A DNA stretch of 24,427 bases, taken from a virus. The notes beneath the pieces were generated by a model, which did not search any database, had not been told where the DNA came from, and was given only the letters and a program-made list of their open reading frames with translations. Below, in pieces: positions 1 to 7,563 of the stretch (positions within the stretch are counted from its first letter, which is position 1; each line of letters opens with the position of its first letter). The position numbers were made by a program, and so were the translations under genes. Location of the stretch: positions 1 to 24,427 of IMG/VR virus record IMGVR_UViG_3300045912_000331; one strand, written 5' to 3'.

Positions 1-1
1 T

Positions 2-21
2 GGGGGGGTGGGTTTGGCGGG
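2..21 (+). other. G-quadruplex-capable G-rich tract
   Basis: The + strand carries a run of seven G (2-8), then GGG at 10-12 and GGG at 19-21. These fit the pattern of four G3 runs with short loops if the first run is split into two. The tract lies at the window edge just before a large hairpin and about 110 bases before the first gene. Whether it folds or has a role is unknown. Confidence 0.3.
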
Positions 22-47
22 CCGCTTCGGGGGCGCCCCCGGAAAAG

Positions 48-94
48 CGCCCCGAAGATCGCCCCGGCCTGGGGGCCGGAGCGACTTCGGGGCG
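48..94 (+). other. Large imperfect hairpin in the leader of the first gene
   Basis: Arm 48-69 pairs with arm 74-94 around a four-base loop (70-73), with one bulged A at 58 and one mismatch. It is an unusually long, GC-rich stem. No T-run follows, so it is not a classical intrinsic terminator. The right arm is part of a tandem 12-base repeat (85-96 and 97-108, differing at the last base), so the left arm could pair with either copy. It could be a transcription end of an upstream gene, a leader structure or a binding site. Confidence 0.45.
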
Positions 95-108
95 GTCTTC
101 GGGGCGGC
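85..108 (+). repeat. Tandem 12-base direct repeat
   Basis: Two adjacent 12-base units beginning CTTCGGGGCGG lie at 85-96 and 97-108 and differ only in the last base. A related CTTCGGGG occurs at 25-32, and its inverse lies at 50-57 within the hairpin arm. Confidence 0.5.
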
Positions 109-128
109 GGCAACAGGCGGGGGTGGGC

Positions 129-701
129 ATGAGCGCATCGGCGGTGATGGATCGGCAGATCGTGCTGGAAGACCTTCCGGCGCCCTACTGCACGCCGGAG
201 GCGGTCGCCGCCCGCTACCGCCCGGAGCCTGTCGAGGTGGCGGAGGACGAAGCGCCGCGCCTGCGCCCGCTGCGCCGCGACCCGCTGATCCTGCTCGAGG
301 CCGATGGCGCCATTACCACGAAGCAGCGCGAGGCGGGGCAGGAGATCCTGCGCGTGTTCACCGCCATCACCGCCGCCGCCGCGCCGCGCGGCGTGTGCGG
401 CTATGCCGAGCGGCTGTCGCGCAGCACGAGCGATGACCTGCCGGTCTCCCTGCGCCTGGCCTACACCAACCGCTACGGCCCGTGGCGGGACTGGGCGGGG
501 CGAGAGCCCGCCAGCCGCCGCCAGCGCCGCGCGTCGCTCGCGGACCTGACGCTGCTGGTCTGCGTGGATGGGCTGGGGCAGGACCAGGCGGGCTTGCGGC
601 TCGGCATGTGCAGGCGGTCCGTCGTGGCGCGGCTGGCATACAGCCTGCACCACTACTGCCTGCTGGCGGGCTGGATCGCGCCCGAGAAATCGGCCGCTTG
701 A
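129..701 (+). CDS. DUF6456-like phage protein, possible DNA-binding regulator
   Basis: A 190-residue protein of uncertain function. The middle segment (around ITTKQREAGQEILRVF) and the C-terminal helical segment ending near HHYCLLAGW resemble the layout of DUF6456-like proteins, in which a Q..AG helix is followed by a C-terminal region that looks like a helix-turn-helix. This is recall of a pattern, not an alignment. The ATG at 129 is chosen over the in-frame GTG at 123 because it follows a G-rich ribosome-binding stretch (115-124). The gene lies upstream of the packaging genes on the same strand, a common position for late regulators or small accessory genes, but no function can be assigned. 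It is followed by a 99-base gap with a hairpin. Confidence 0.6.
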   Translation: MSASAVMDRQIVLEDLPAPYCTPEAVAARYRPEPVEVAEDEAPRLRPLRRDPLILLEADGAITTKQREAGQEILRVFTAITAAAAPRGVCGYAERLSRSTSDDLPVSLRLAYTNRYGPWRDWAGREPASRRQRRASLADLTLLVCVDGLGQDQAGLRLGMCRRSVVARLAYSLHHYCLLAGWIAPEKSAA

Positions 702-742
702 CTTTCACCCGGTTTCAGCACCAAAAATCTCCATCGTCGCGA

Positions 743-780
743 ATCGCGCCCGGCAGGGGTCAGCCCCTTCCGGGCGCGAT
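743..780 (+). terminator. Strong perfect-arm hairpin, terminator-like but without T-run
   Basis: ATCGCGCCCGG at 743-753 is the exact inverse of 770-780. After one mismatch the stem continues as AGGGG/CCCCT (755-759 with 764-768) around a TCAG loop. About 16 of 17 positions pair. No T-run follows on either strand, so rho-independent termination is doubtful. It may instead be a regulatory structure, a protein-binding site, or part of a packaging site ahead of the terminase genes. Confidence 0.4.
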
Positions 781-800
781 GCTTTCGGGGGGCAGGTGCC

Positions 801-1397
801 TTGCTGACCGTCTCCGTCAGCGCCGATTTCGAGCGCCTGCGCCTCACCCTCGATGACTTCGGCCGCCGTCAGCTCCCCTACGCCGCAGCCCGTGCCTTGA
901 CCGCCACGGTCCAGGGCGCCCGGCGTGAGGTGCAGGAAGGCATGCCGCGGGTGTTCGACCGCCCGACGCCCTTCACGCAGCGCGGCATATCCATCCGCTC
1001 CGCGACGCGGAACAACCTCGAAGCCGCCGTGCTGGTCCTGCCGGTGCAGGCCTCCTACCTCCGCATCCAGGAGCAGGGCCTTCGCCGTGAGCCGAAGCGC
1101 CGCGCGCTGGTCACGCCGGCTGCGGTTCGCCTGAACCAGTATGGCAACATCCCGGCCCGTGCCCTGGCTCGGATGAAGGGCCGATCGGATGTCTTCGTGG
1201 GCACGGTGAGAGGCATCGGCGGCTTCTGGCAGCGCCTGCCGGATCGAGGTCTGCGCCTGTTAGCCCGCTTCGAGGGGCCGAAGAAGGGCGCCGAGCGCCC
1301 CTTCTTCTTCCCCGCGGTCGAGCGATCCCTGCGCCGCGACTTCAACCGCCTCATGGGCGACGCGCTGGCCGAGGCGCTGCGGACGGCCAGGCCCTAG
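801..1397 (+). CDS. Phage protein of the terminase-proximal minor tail/structural type
   Basis: A 198-residue basic protein. The early segment with PYAAARALT, then FDRPTPFTQRG and a conserved-looking SIRSATRNNL, matches what I recall of a common phage family located near terminase genes and often named hypothetical or minor tail protein. Its C-terminal part (VFVGTVRGIGGFWQR, then FFFPAVERSLRRDF) looks like a virion-assembly protein. The start is TTG at 801, preceded by a G-rich ribosome-binding site (about 788-797). No membrane segment or signal peptide is visible. Its position upstream of the small terminase, away from the tail genes, is odd for a tail protein but typical for this family. 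The exact role is not established. Confidence 0.65.
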   Translation: MLTVSVSADFERLRLTLDDFGRRQLPYAAARALTATVQGARREVQEGMPRVFDRPTPFTQRGISIRSATRNNLEAAVLVLPVQASYLRIQEQGLRREPKRRALVTPAAVRLNQYGNIPARALARMKGRSDVFVGTVRGIGGFWQRLPDRGLRLLARFEGPKKGAERPFFFPAVERSLRRDFNRLMGDALAEALRTARP

Positions 1398-1454
1398 GGG
1401 GGGCTCCGGGTCCTTCCCGCCGGACGCCCCACCGCGCGTATTTCGCGCCGCGGT

Positions 1455-1515
1455 CGGACGCCGAATTTTTGTGCAGAAACAATGGGTTCTGTTGTGGTTC
1501 GCTTTGCGGTTTGCG
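1455..1515 (+). promoter_or_regulatory. AT-rich island upstream of the terminase genes; candidate promoter, operator or cos-proximal site
   Basis: In a very GC-rich window, the gap between 1398 and 1537 has an AT-rich patch with ATTTTT near 1465 and several TTG/TGTT words. An inverted repeat CAGAA (1474-1478) / TTCTG (1487-1491) lies in it. No convincing -10 hexamer is visible at standard spacing. Lambda-type phages place their packaging site just upstream of the small terminase gene, so a terminase binding or cutting site here is possible. This is inference. Confidence 0.3.
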
Positions 1516-1537
1516 CGCGACCTTGGAGGTGAGGCCG

Positions 1538-2119
1538 ATGCCCACGGTCAATCTCGATGAGATGGCTAGGGTGCTCCGCGTGTCCCTTCCTACCCTCCGT
1601 GCGTGGATCAGGCGGCACCCCGACTTCCCCGTCGTGGCTGAGGGGCGCAACGGGCTCCCCTGGGAACTCGATCCCGAGGCGGTCATCGCATTCGTCCGCC
1701 GTAAGAAGGATGAGGAGGCTGCCAGGCAAGCGGAGCGCGATGACCTTCTTGCCCAGATCAGCCTGCCGATCGAGGATCTGGTGCCGGCCGAGAACCGTGG
1801 TCTCACGGCGGCCGAGCGGCTCAAGCTCGCGCAGGCGATGCGCGTGGAGGATGAGGTCGCGAAGCAGCGCGCCTTCCTCGTCCAGACTTCCGAGATGCGT
1901 GCCCGCCTCACGGATGCCTGGGGGCCGCTGAACCAGTTCCTTCAGTCGCTGCCCGGCCAGCTTGGCCGCCGCCATAACCTGCCCGATGCAGTCGTCCGCG
2001 ACATGCGCCGGGCCATAGAGACGCAGCAGCGGGAGCTGCACCGGCGCTTGGTGGATCTGCTCGATCCCGGTGCCGCAGCGCCGCCGCACGAGGAAGAGGA
2101 GCATGCCGCAACCGCCTGA
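1538..2119 (+). CDS. terS: Terminase small subunit (Nu1/DUF1441-like)
   Basis: A 193-residue protein that would recognise phage DNA and recruit the large terminase for packaging. The N-terminal 55 residues form a winged-helix-like DNA-binding region (MARVLRVSLPTLRAWIRRHP) as in lambda Nu1. A charged helical stretch (FVRRKKDEEAARQAERDDLL) follows, and the C-terminal helices (AEDEVAKQ-like region, then NLPDAVVRDMRRAIETQQ) would serve for oligomerisation and large-subunit contact. The ATG at 1538 is preferred over the upstream possible start at 1469 because GGAGGTGAGG lies at 1525-1534 and the extra N-terminus looks unstructured. It overlaps the large terminase gene by 17 bases, showing translational coupling. 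Confidence 0.8.
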   Translation: MPTVNLDEMARVLRVSLPTLRAWIRRHPDFPVVAEGRNGLPWELDPEAVIAFVRRKKDEEAARQAERDDLLAQISLPIEDLVPAENRGLTAAERLKLAQAMRVEDEVAKQRAFLVQTSEMRARLTDAWGPLNQFLQSLPGQLGRRHNLPDAVVRDMRRAIETQQRELHRRLVDLLDPGAAAPPHEEEEHAATA

Positions 2120-4229
2120 CCCGGCGCGCTTCGCCTATGCCGATGCGCGGCGCATCCTGCGCGAAACGCTGGATGCGCTGCTTCCGCCGCGGCGCATGTC
2201 GGTCGCCGATCACGCGGCGCTGCATCGCTGGGTGAAGTCCCCGGTCGGCGCGCACATGGAGCGATGGGATCATCGCACCGCGCCCTACCTTCGCGAGCCG
2301 ATGGAGTGGCTATCCTCGGACGATTACGACACGGTCGCGATCGTCGGGCCTGGTGCTTGCGGCAAGACGATGCTGGCCGAGAACTGGCTGCTCTACAGCA
2401 TCGACGCCGACCCGGCGGACCTGCTGTGGTATATGCAGACCGACCCGGCCACCGAGGCCTATGTGAAGGGCCGGATCGAGCCGATGCTCGAGGCGCATGA
2501 GCGCCTGATCGGCGACCGGCGCCACGGCCGCGACAGCGTGGCCTTCAAGCGGTTCCGCGGCATGCGGGCGGAGTTCCTGACCTTCACGGCCTCCGCGCTG
2601 GTCAACAAGCACGTCGCGCGCATCGTTGCGGACGAGATCGACAACTACGACGAGAGCCTGGGCGACCCGCTGGCGCTGCTGAACCCGCGTCGCCAGGCCG
2701 CCGGGGCGGATTCGAAGCTGCTGCTGATCAGCCATCCCGACCGTGGCGCCCCGCCGGACGCCCCGCGGGCGCGGCAGCGCGGCATCATGGCGGTCTACGC
2801 CGACAGCACGCGCTGCACCTGGTGGTGGCGCTGCCCGCATTGCGGTGCCTACTCGTCGCCGCATCCCGGCACGGCGCGGCGCATGGTGCTCGACTGGCCG
2901 CAGGACGCGCCGCTCGACGTGATCCAGCGGGAAGCGCGGCTGGTATGTCCGGCCAATGGCTGCCTGATCGAGGACGGCGAGCGCCACGCCATGAACCTCA
3001 CCGGCAAGTGGGTCGGGGCGGGCGAGACGATCGACGAGGGCGGCCGGATCGAAGGCGAGCGCATCAGGACCCGCACCGCCGGGGCCTGGATTCTCGGCGT
3101 CATGTCGCCCTTCACGAAGGACGGCATCGGCGGCCTGGCCCGCGCCCGTGCCGCGGCCGAGCGGGCGGCAGAACTGGGCGAGATCGAGGGCCTGCGCCAG
3201 GTCATGGTGAAGAGCTGGGGCGAGCCCTACGCCCCGCCCGCCCGGCTCGGCAGCGTGGATGCCGCCGTTCTGGCCGAGCGCGCGGAAGAGGGGCTGCGGC
3301 TCGGCTTCGTGCCGGATGGGGTGCGCTTCCTGACCGCCTGGGCGGACGCGCAGGGCAGCCGGTTCGAGGTGCTGGTCCGCGGATGGGGGCCGGGCGGCGA
3401 ATCCTGGGTCGTTGATCACCAGGTGATCCCTGCCGAGCCGGCGACGAACCCGGATGACTGGGATGCGCTGATCGAGCGGCTGACCGAGGGCGCATTCCCC
3501 CTTGCCGACGGCAGCGGGCGCGTGATGCGGCTGCGCGGCGCCGGCTTCGATGCCTACGGCCAGCCGGGCGTGACGGAGCAGGCCTATGCGGCCTGGCTCC
3601 GCGCCCGCAAGGCCGGGAAGGTGAAGCGCCTGGGCGTGGTGGAACACCGCGACGTGTGGTCCCTGGTGCCGACCAAGGGCGCGCCGGGGCGAGCGGCGCC
3701 GCGCATCCAGGTGGTCTATCCGAACAGCCAGCGGAAGGACCGCCGCGCGACCGCGCGGGGGCAGGCGCCGCTGCTGCTGTTCAACGCGAACGGGGCGAAG
3801 GACGCGCTGGCAGCGCAGCTCGCGGTCGCCCCGCCATCGGTGGGTGCCGTGCATATCCCGCGCGGGCTGCTGAGCCCGGCGGGGCCGCCGCACGACTTCC
3901 TCGAGCAGCTCTTGGCCGAGGCCCGCAACCCGACCACCGGGGCGTGGGAGAAGGTGGAGAAGGCCCGGCGCAACGAGGCGCTGGACCTGATGGTGGGCTG
4001 CGAGGTGGTGGCGCGGCTGCACGGGCTGCACCGGATCGACTGGGAGGCGCCGCCGGCCTGGGCGTCGCGGTGGGAGAGCAACAGCGCCGTCGCGCCGGCC
4101 TCCGCCGCAGAGGATGCGCGCGATCTGGCGCCGCCGCCGGCCGCCGTGGTGGCGGCGGTGCCGCAGCGCCCGGCAACGGTGGCGATGCGCGGGCGCGGGG
4201 TGATCGGTATGGGCCGCAGGCTCGGTTGA
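2103..4229 (+). CDS. terL: Terminase large subunit, GpA family
   Basis: A 708-residue packaging motor that hydrolyses ATP to drive DNA into the prohead and cuts the concatemer. Walker A is GPGACGKT at residues 82-89; the Walker B-like IVADEID is at 174-180. A four-cysteine zinc-binding module is formed by CPHC (244-247) and CPANGC (282-287). The C-terminal third, including AGFDAYGQPG, corresponds to the nuclease domain. Length and order fit the lambda gpA/PF05876 family. The start at 2103 follows a GAGGAG-type site and avoids a basic extension from 2070. The family normally cuts at a cos site, which would predict cohesive ends. Next comes the gpW-like gene after 13 bases. Confidence 0.95.
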   Translation: MPQPPDPARFAYADARRILRETLDALLPPRRMSVADHAALHRWVKSPVGAHMERWDHRTAPYLREPMEWLSSDDYDTVAIVGPGACGKTMLAENWLLYSIDADPADLLWYMQTDPATEAYVKGRIEPMLEAHERLIGDRRHGRDSVAFKRFRGMRAEFLTFTASALVNKHVARIVADEIDNYDESLGDPLALLNPRRQAAGADSKLLLISHPDRGAPPDAPRARQRGIMAVYADSTRCTWWWRCPHCGAYSSPHPGTARRMVLDWPQDAPLDVIQREARLVCPANGCLIEDGERHAMNLTGKWVGAGETIDEGGRIEGERIRTRTAGAWILGVMSPFTKDGIGGLARARAAAERAAELGEIEGLRQVMVKSWGEPYAPPARLGSVDAAVLAERAEEGLRLGFVPDGVRFLTAWADAQGSRFEVLVRGWGPGGESWVVDHQVIPAEPATNPDDWDALIERLTEGAFPLADGSGRVMRLRGAGFDAYGQPGVTEQAYAAWLRARKAGKVKRLGVVEHRDVWSLVPTKGAPGRAAPRIQVVYPNSQRKDRRATARGQAPLLLFNANGAKDALAAQLAVAPPSVGAVHIPRGLLSPAGPPHDFLEQLLAEARNPTTGAWEKVEKARRNEALDLMVGCEVVARLHGLHRIDWEAPPAWASRWESNSAVAPASAAEDARDLAPPPAAVVAAVPQRPATVAMRGRGVIGMGRRLG

Positions 4230-4242
4230 GGGGACGATCGGC

Positions 4243-4464
4243 ATGGATGCGGTTCTGGCCTGGGCGCTCGCGCAGGCAGCTGGCACGCGCTGGCGCGAGC
4301 TGGCCGAGGCGTATGTCAGCGGCGCCACCCGCGTGACCTTCGAGGGCCGAACGGTCGAATACCGCAGCCGTGCGGACATGGAGGCGATCCTGCGCGCCGG
4401 TTTCAATGCCGAGAACCCGCAGGCGCGGCGCGGCCCGCGCATCTCGCTGGGCGCCGGCCGATGA
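4243..4464 (+). CDS. gpW-like head-tail joining protein
   Basis: A 73-residue protein matching lambda gpW in size, position between large terminase and portal, and pattern: an N-terminal helix (ELAEAYVSGA), a beta hairpin (RVTFEGRTVEYRS) and a second helix (ADMEAILRAGF), with a basic C-terminus. Lambda gpW adds to the filled head and prepares the portal for tail attachment. A GAGGGGA ribosome site precedes the ATG. It overlaps the portal gene by four bases (ATGA). Confidence 0.85.
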   Translation: MDAVLAWALAQAAGTRWRELAEAYVSGATRVTFEGRTVEYRSRADMEAILRAGFNAENPQARRGPRISLGAGR

Positions 4465-6080
4465 ACCTCATCGACCGCGCGATCGGCTTCATCTCCCCGG
4501 TGCGGCAGGTGGAGCGCGCGCGGGCGCGCCTGCAACTGCGCCGCATCGAGGTGGCCGCCTCGGCCATGTCGGGATACGAGGCGGCGAAGCGCGAGCGCGC
4601 GGCGCTGCGCTACTTCAGCGCGAGCCCCCGCACGGCGGACGAGGATGTCCTGCCGGGGCTCGATGCCCTGCGCGCGCGCTCGCGGCAGATGATGATGAAC
4701 GCGCCCATCGCCCGCGGGGCGGTGCAGACGGCGGTGACGAACGTGGTCGGTGCCGGCCTCCGCGTCTCGGCGCAGCCTGATCGCGCCGCACTGCGCACCC
4801 TGGCGAGCGTGTCGGAGATCCAGGTCGGCGCGTTCGAGGATGCGGCGCAGCGCGAATGGCGGCTGTTCAACAGGAAGGAGCACGCCGACATCCACGCCCG
4901 GCTGTCCTTCCGCCGCATGCAGGACCTGGTGTTCCGCTCGGTGCTGGTCTCGGGCGACTGCTTCGTTGCGGTCGTGCAGGCCCGCAAGGGCACGCCTTTC
5001 GACTTCGCGCTTCAGGTGATCGAGGCGGACCGCGTCTGCAACCCGAACTACCGCAGCGACACCGAGACCCTGGCCGGCGGCATCGAATACGACGATGCGG
5101 GGACGCCGGTCGCGATCCATGTGGCGGAGATCCCGCGCGGCGGCGGCGCGAAGCGCAACTGGCGGCGCCTGCCGATGCGCGCGCCGGATGGCGCGCCCCG
5201 CGTGCTGCACCTGATGCAGCAGGAGAGGATCGGCCAGAGCCGTGGCGTGCCCTATCTCGCGCCGGTCATCGGGCCGCTGAAGGATCTCGACCGATACAGC
5301 GAGGCGGAACTGACGGCCGCGGTCCTGAACGCCTCCATCGCCATCGTCTCGCAGAATGCCGACGGCGCCGCCGACATTGCCGAGAATGCGGCCCGCACCG
5401 GGCAGGCGCAGCCGGGCTTCCTGCGGGCGAACATCGAGTTCGAGCCCGGCATGGTGCTCGAAGGCTTCGCGCCGAACGAGGGCCCGAAGTCCTTCGCCGC
5501 CGACCGACCGAATGCGGGCTTCGATCCCTTCGTCCAGGCGGTGCTGCGGCAGGTGGGCGTCGCGCTCGAACTGCCGTTCGAGGTGCTGGTGAAGCACTTC
5601 ACTGCCTCCTACTCGGCCGCGCGCGCGGCGCTGCTTCAGGCGTGGTCGTTCTTCCGCGTCCGCCGCGAATGGCTCGCCGAGGAACTGTGCCAGCCGGTCT
5701 ATGAGCTGGTGCTGCGCAACGCGATCCTGCGCGGCCGGGTCGCGGCGCCGGGTTTCCTCGAGGATGCCGCCATGCGGGCCGCGTGGTCCGCGACGCGATG
5801 GACCGGCCCCTCCATGGGCCAGATCCAGCCGCAGACGGAAATCCGTGCGGCGCGGGAGGCGGTCGAGGCTCGCTTCGCCTCCCGCACCCGCATCGCCGCC
5901 GAGATATTCGGCGACGACTGGGAAGCGGTGGAGGACGAGCTCGCCTGGGAAGACGAGCGCATCGGAGGCGCGCGGCCGGGGGACCCGCTCACCGGGCGCG
6001 GCGCGCCGCCGCCGGTCGAGCAGCCATCCGATGCCGGCGACGCCGAGGACGAGACCGAGCAGGAAAGGAACGCCGCATGA
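4461..6080 (+). CDS. Portal protein, lambda gpB family
   Basis: A 539-residue protein, close to the 533 residues of lambda gpB. It forms the ring at the capsid vertex through which DNA enters and to which the tail connects. Diagnostic stretches include the early MMMNAPIARGAVQTAVTNVV followed by GAGLR, the segment around VSGDCFVAVV, and LELPFEVLVKHFTASYSAAR near residue 380. The C-terminus is acidic and proline-rich (QPSDAGDAEDETEQE), as in related portals. It starts by overlapping the gpW-like gene and ends overlapping the protease gene, so the three are coupled. Confidence 0.93.
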   Translation: MNLIDRAIGFISPVRQVERARARLQLRRIEVAASAMSGYEAAKRERAALRYFSASPRTADEDVLPGLDALRARSRQMMMNAPIARGAVQTAVTNVVGAGLRVSAQPDRAALRTLASVSEIQVGAFEDAAQREWRLFNRKEHADIHARLSFRRMQDLVFRSVLVSGDCFVAVVQARKGTPFDFALQVIEADRVCNPNYRSDTETLAGGIEYDDAGTPVAIHVAEIPRGGGAKRNWRRLPMRAPDGAPRVLHLMQQERIGQSRGVPYLAPVIGPLKDLDRYSEAELTAAVLNASIAIVSQNADGAADIAENAARTGQAQPGFLRANIEFEPGMVLEGFAPNEGPKSFAADRPNAGFDPFVQAVLRQVGVALELPFEVLVKHFTASYSAARAALLQAWSFFRVRREWLAEELCQPVYELVLRNAILRGRVAAPGFLEDAAMRAAWSATRWTGPSMGQIQPQTEIRAAREAVEARFASRTRIAAEIFGDDWEAVEDELAWEDERIGGARPGDPLTGRGAPPPVEQPSDAGDAEDETEQERNAA

Positions 6081-7501
6081 GCGCGCGCCTTGCGGAGCGG
6101 ATCGCCAGCGTGCCCTGGCTGATCCTCGAGCCGGCCTTCCAGTCCCTCCTTGAGATCGCCAGCCGCGAGACGCCGGACCCGGACAACCTCGAGGCCTGGA
6201 AGGCCCTGCTCGCGCCCGCGCCAATGGCGGTGGACCTGCGCGCATCCTCCCCGCTGCCGGGTGCGCGGCGCGCCCAGCTTCGCGACGGCGTGGCGATCAT
6301 CCGCATCAGCGGCCCCATCTTCCGCCATGCCGGTCTGTTCACCGAGCTTTCGGGTGCCACTGCGCTTGCCGATGTGGCGCTCGATCTCGGCCTCGCGCGG
6401 GATGACGGGCGGGTGAAGGCCATCCTTCTCGCCGTGGACAGCCCCGGCGGGGAGGCGACCGGCGTCGGGGACGCGGCGGAAGCCATCCGGGCGGCTGCGG
6501 CCATCAAGCCCGTCGCGGCGCATGTCGAGGGCGTCGCGGCCTCGGCGGCCTTCTGGCTGGCCGCGGGGGCGAGCGAGATCGTGGCGGCGCCCGAGGCCTT
6601 CGTCGGCTCCATCGGCGTCGTCATGCGCATGACCGACACCCGCGAGCGGGATGCCCGCAGCGGCGTGCGCGCGCACCAGTTCGTGTCGAGCCAGACGCCG
6701 GGCAAGCGCCCGGACCCCGCGACGGACGATGGCCGGCGGCAGATCCAGCGCCTGGTAGACAGCCTGGCCGGCGAGTTCGTCGCCGCCGCCGCGCGCCTGC
6801 GGGGGATGGAGGAGGACGCCCTTCTCGCCGCCACCCATGGCGGCGGGCTGGTGATCGGGCGGGAGGCGCTGGCCTCCGGCCTGGTCGATCGCCTCGGCAG
6901 CTTCGAGGAAACCCTGGCCCGCCTGGCCGCCGGCGCGGTGCCGCTGGCCGCAAGCAACCCGTCGCCTGGGCCGCGACGGCTGAAGGAGAACGTGACCATG
7001 ACCAATCCCGCGCCCGCGCCGCAGGCCGAGGCCGAGACCCAGGCGCCCGCGCCCGCGCCCGCCGCCGCGAGCCAGCCGGCCGCGCCCGTCGCCGCTGCGG
7101 CGGAAGGCGGCGCCACCGACCCGCAGGCGGCCGAGCGCGCGCGCTGCGCGGCCATCCTCGCCGCCCAGAAGCCCGGCTTCCAGCAGCTCGCCTCGCTCGC
7201 CATCGCGCAGGGCTGGTCGCCGCAGGTCTTCGCCCAGGCGCAGGATGCCTCGGCCGCCGCGGTGGCGGAGGCGACGCGCGCGGCGCAGGCGCAGGCCTTC
7301 GCGGCCAGCATGCCGGCCCCGGTCGCCGGCGCGGCCGAGCAGCCCGAGGCGTCCGCGCTGCCTGTCGAGCAGCGGGCCAAGGCCGAATGGGACAAGGACG
7401 CCAGGCTGCGCGCCGAGTTCGGCAACGACTTCAAGTCCTACCTCGCCTTCGCGAAGGCGCAGGACGGCAAGGTCGTGAAGCTCATCTCCCGCCCCGCCTG
7501 A
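6077..7501 (+). CDS. Capsid maturation protease with scaffold tail (lambda gpC/S49 type)
   Basis: A 474-residue protein. Residues about 70-300 form an S49/SppA-like serine protease that would cleave scaffold and head proteins during prohead maturation. The likely nucleophile is S156 in GVAASAAFW, and K210 in SQTPGKRPDP fits the catalytic lysine; their 54-residue spacing is close to that in SppA. AVDSPGGEATG is the expected glycine-rich strand-turn. Residues from about 308 are alanine/proline/glutamine-rich and helical, ending in EFGNDFKSYLAFAKAQ, as expected of a fused scaffold. The ATG at 6077 overlaps the portal stop. An internal start at 6998 probably gives the scaffold separately. Confidence 0.9.
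   Translation: MSARLAERIASVPWLILEPAFQSLLEIASRETPDPDNLEAWKALLAPAPMAVDLRASSPLPGARRAQLRDGVAIIRISGPIFRHAGLFTELSGATALADVALDLGLARDDGRVKAILLAVDSPGGEATGVGDAAEAIRAAAAIKPVAAHVEGVAASAAFWLAAGASEIVAAPEAFVGSIGVVMRMTDTRERDARSGVRAHQFVSSQTPGKRPDPATDDGRRQIQRLVDSLAGEFVAAAARLRGMEEDALLAATHGGGLVIGREALASGLVDRLGSFEETLARLAAGAVPLAASNPSPGPRRLKENVTMTNPAPAPQAEAETQAPAPAPAAASQPAAPVAAAAEGGATDPQAAERARCAAILAAQKPGFQQLASLAIAQGWSPQVFAQAQDASAAAVAEATRAAQAQAFAASMPAPVAGAAEQPEASALPVEQRAKAEWDKDARLRAEFGNDFKSYLAFAKAQDGKVVKLISRPA
6998..7501 (+). CDS. Nested in-frame scaffold protein (Nu3-like internal start)
   Basis: An ATG at 6998, in frame with the protease (codon 308), is preceded by AAGGAG at 6983-6988 with nine-base spacing, one of the better ribosome sites in the window although it lies inside a gene. 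The product would be 167 residues: an alanine/proline-rich start, helical middle and conserved-looking C-terminus (AEWDKDARLRAEFGNDF). Lambda makes its scaffold Nu3 from an internal start in gene C in the same way. The internal start is inferred from sequence; the protein could alternatively arise only by cleavage of the full-length form. Confidence 0.6.
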   Translation: MTNPAPAPQAEAETQAPAPAPAAASQPAAPVAAAAEGGATDPQAAERARCAAILAAQKPGFQQLASLAIAQGWSPQVFAQAQDASAAAVAEATRAAQAQAFAASMPAPVAGAAEQPEASALPVEQRAKAEWDKDARLRAEFGNDFKSYLAFAKAQDGKVVKLISRPA

Positions 7502-7511
7502 TCATCCAGCC

Positions 7512-7535
7512 GCGCGGGCCGGGTGCCGGCCGCGC
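7512..7535 (+). other. GC-rich hairpin between protease and decoration genes
   Basis: GCGCGG-CCGG (7512-7522, one bulged G) pairs with CCGGCCGCGC (7526-7535) around a GTG loop. No T-run follows. It sits in the 62-base gap before the highly expressed capsid genes and could stabilise the downstream message or attenuate transcription. Confidence 0.35.
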
Positions 7536-7563
7536 CATCGTTCCATCCTGAAGGAGACCAGCC

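Noticed and set aside
8-436. Reading frame overlapping the first gene
   Set aside because: Glycine/arginine/proline-rich translation typical of an out-of-frame shadow, and it overlaps the better gene at 129-701.
2310-6245. Open antisense reading frame of about 1311 codons opposite terminase to portal
   Set aside because: It lies opposite well-supported genes, its translation is arginine/histidine-rich without domains, and long antisense frames are expected from GC-rich codon use.
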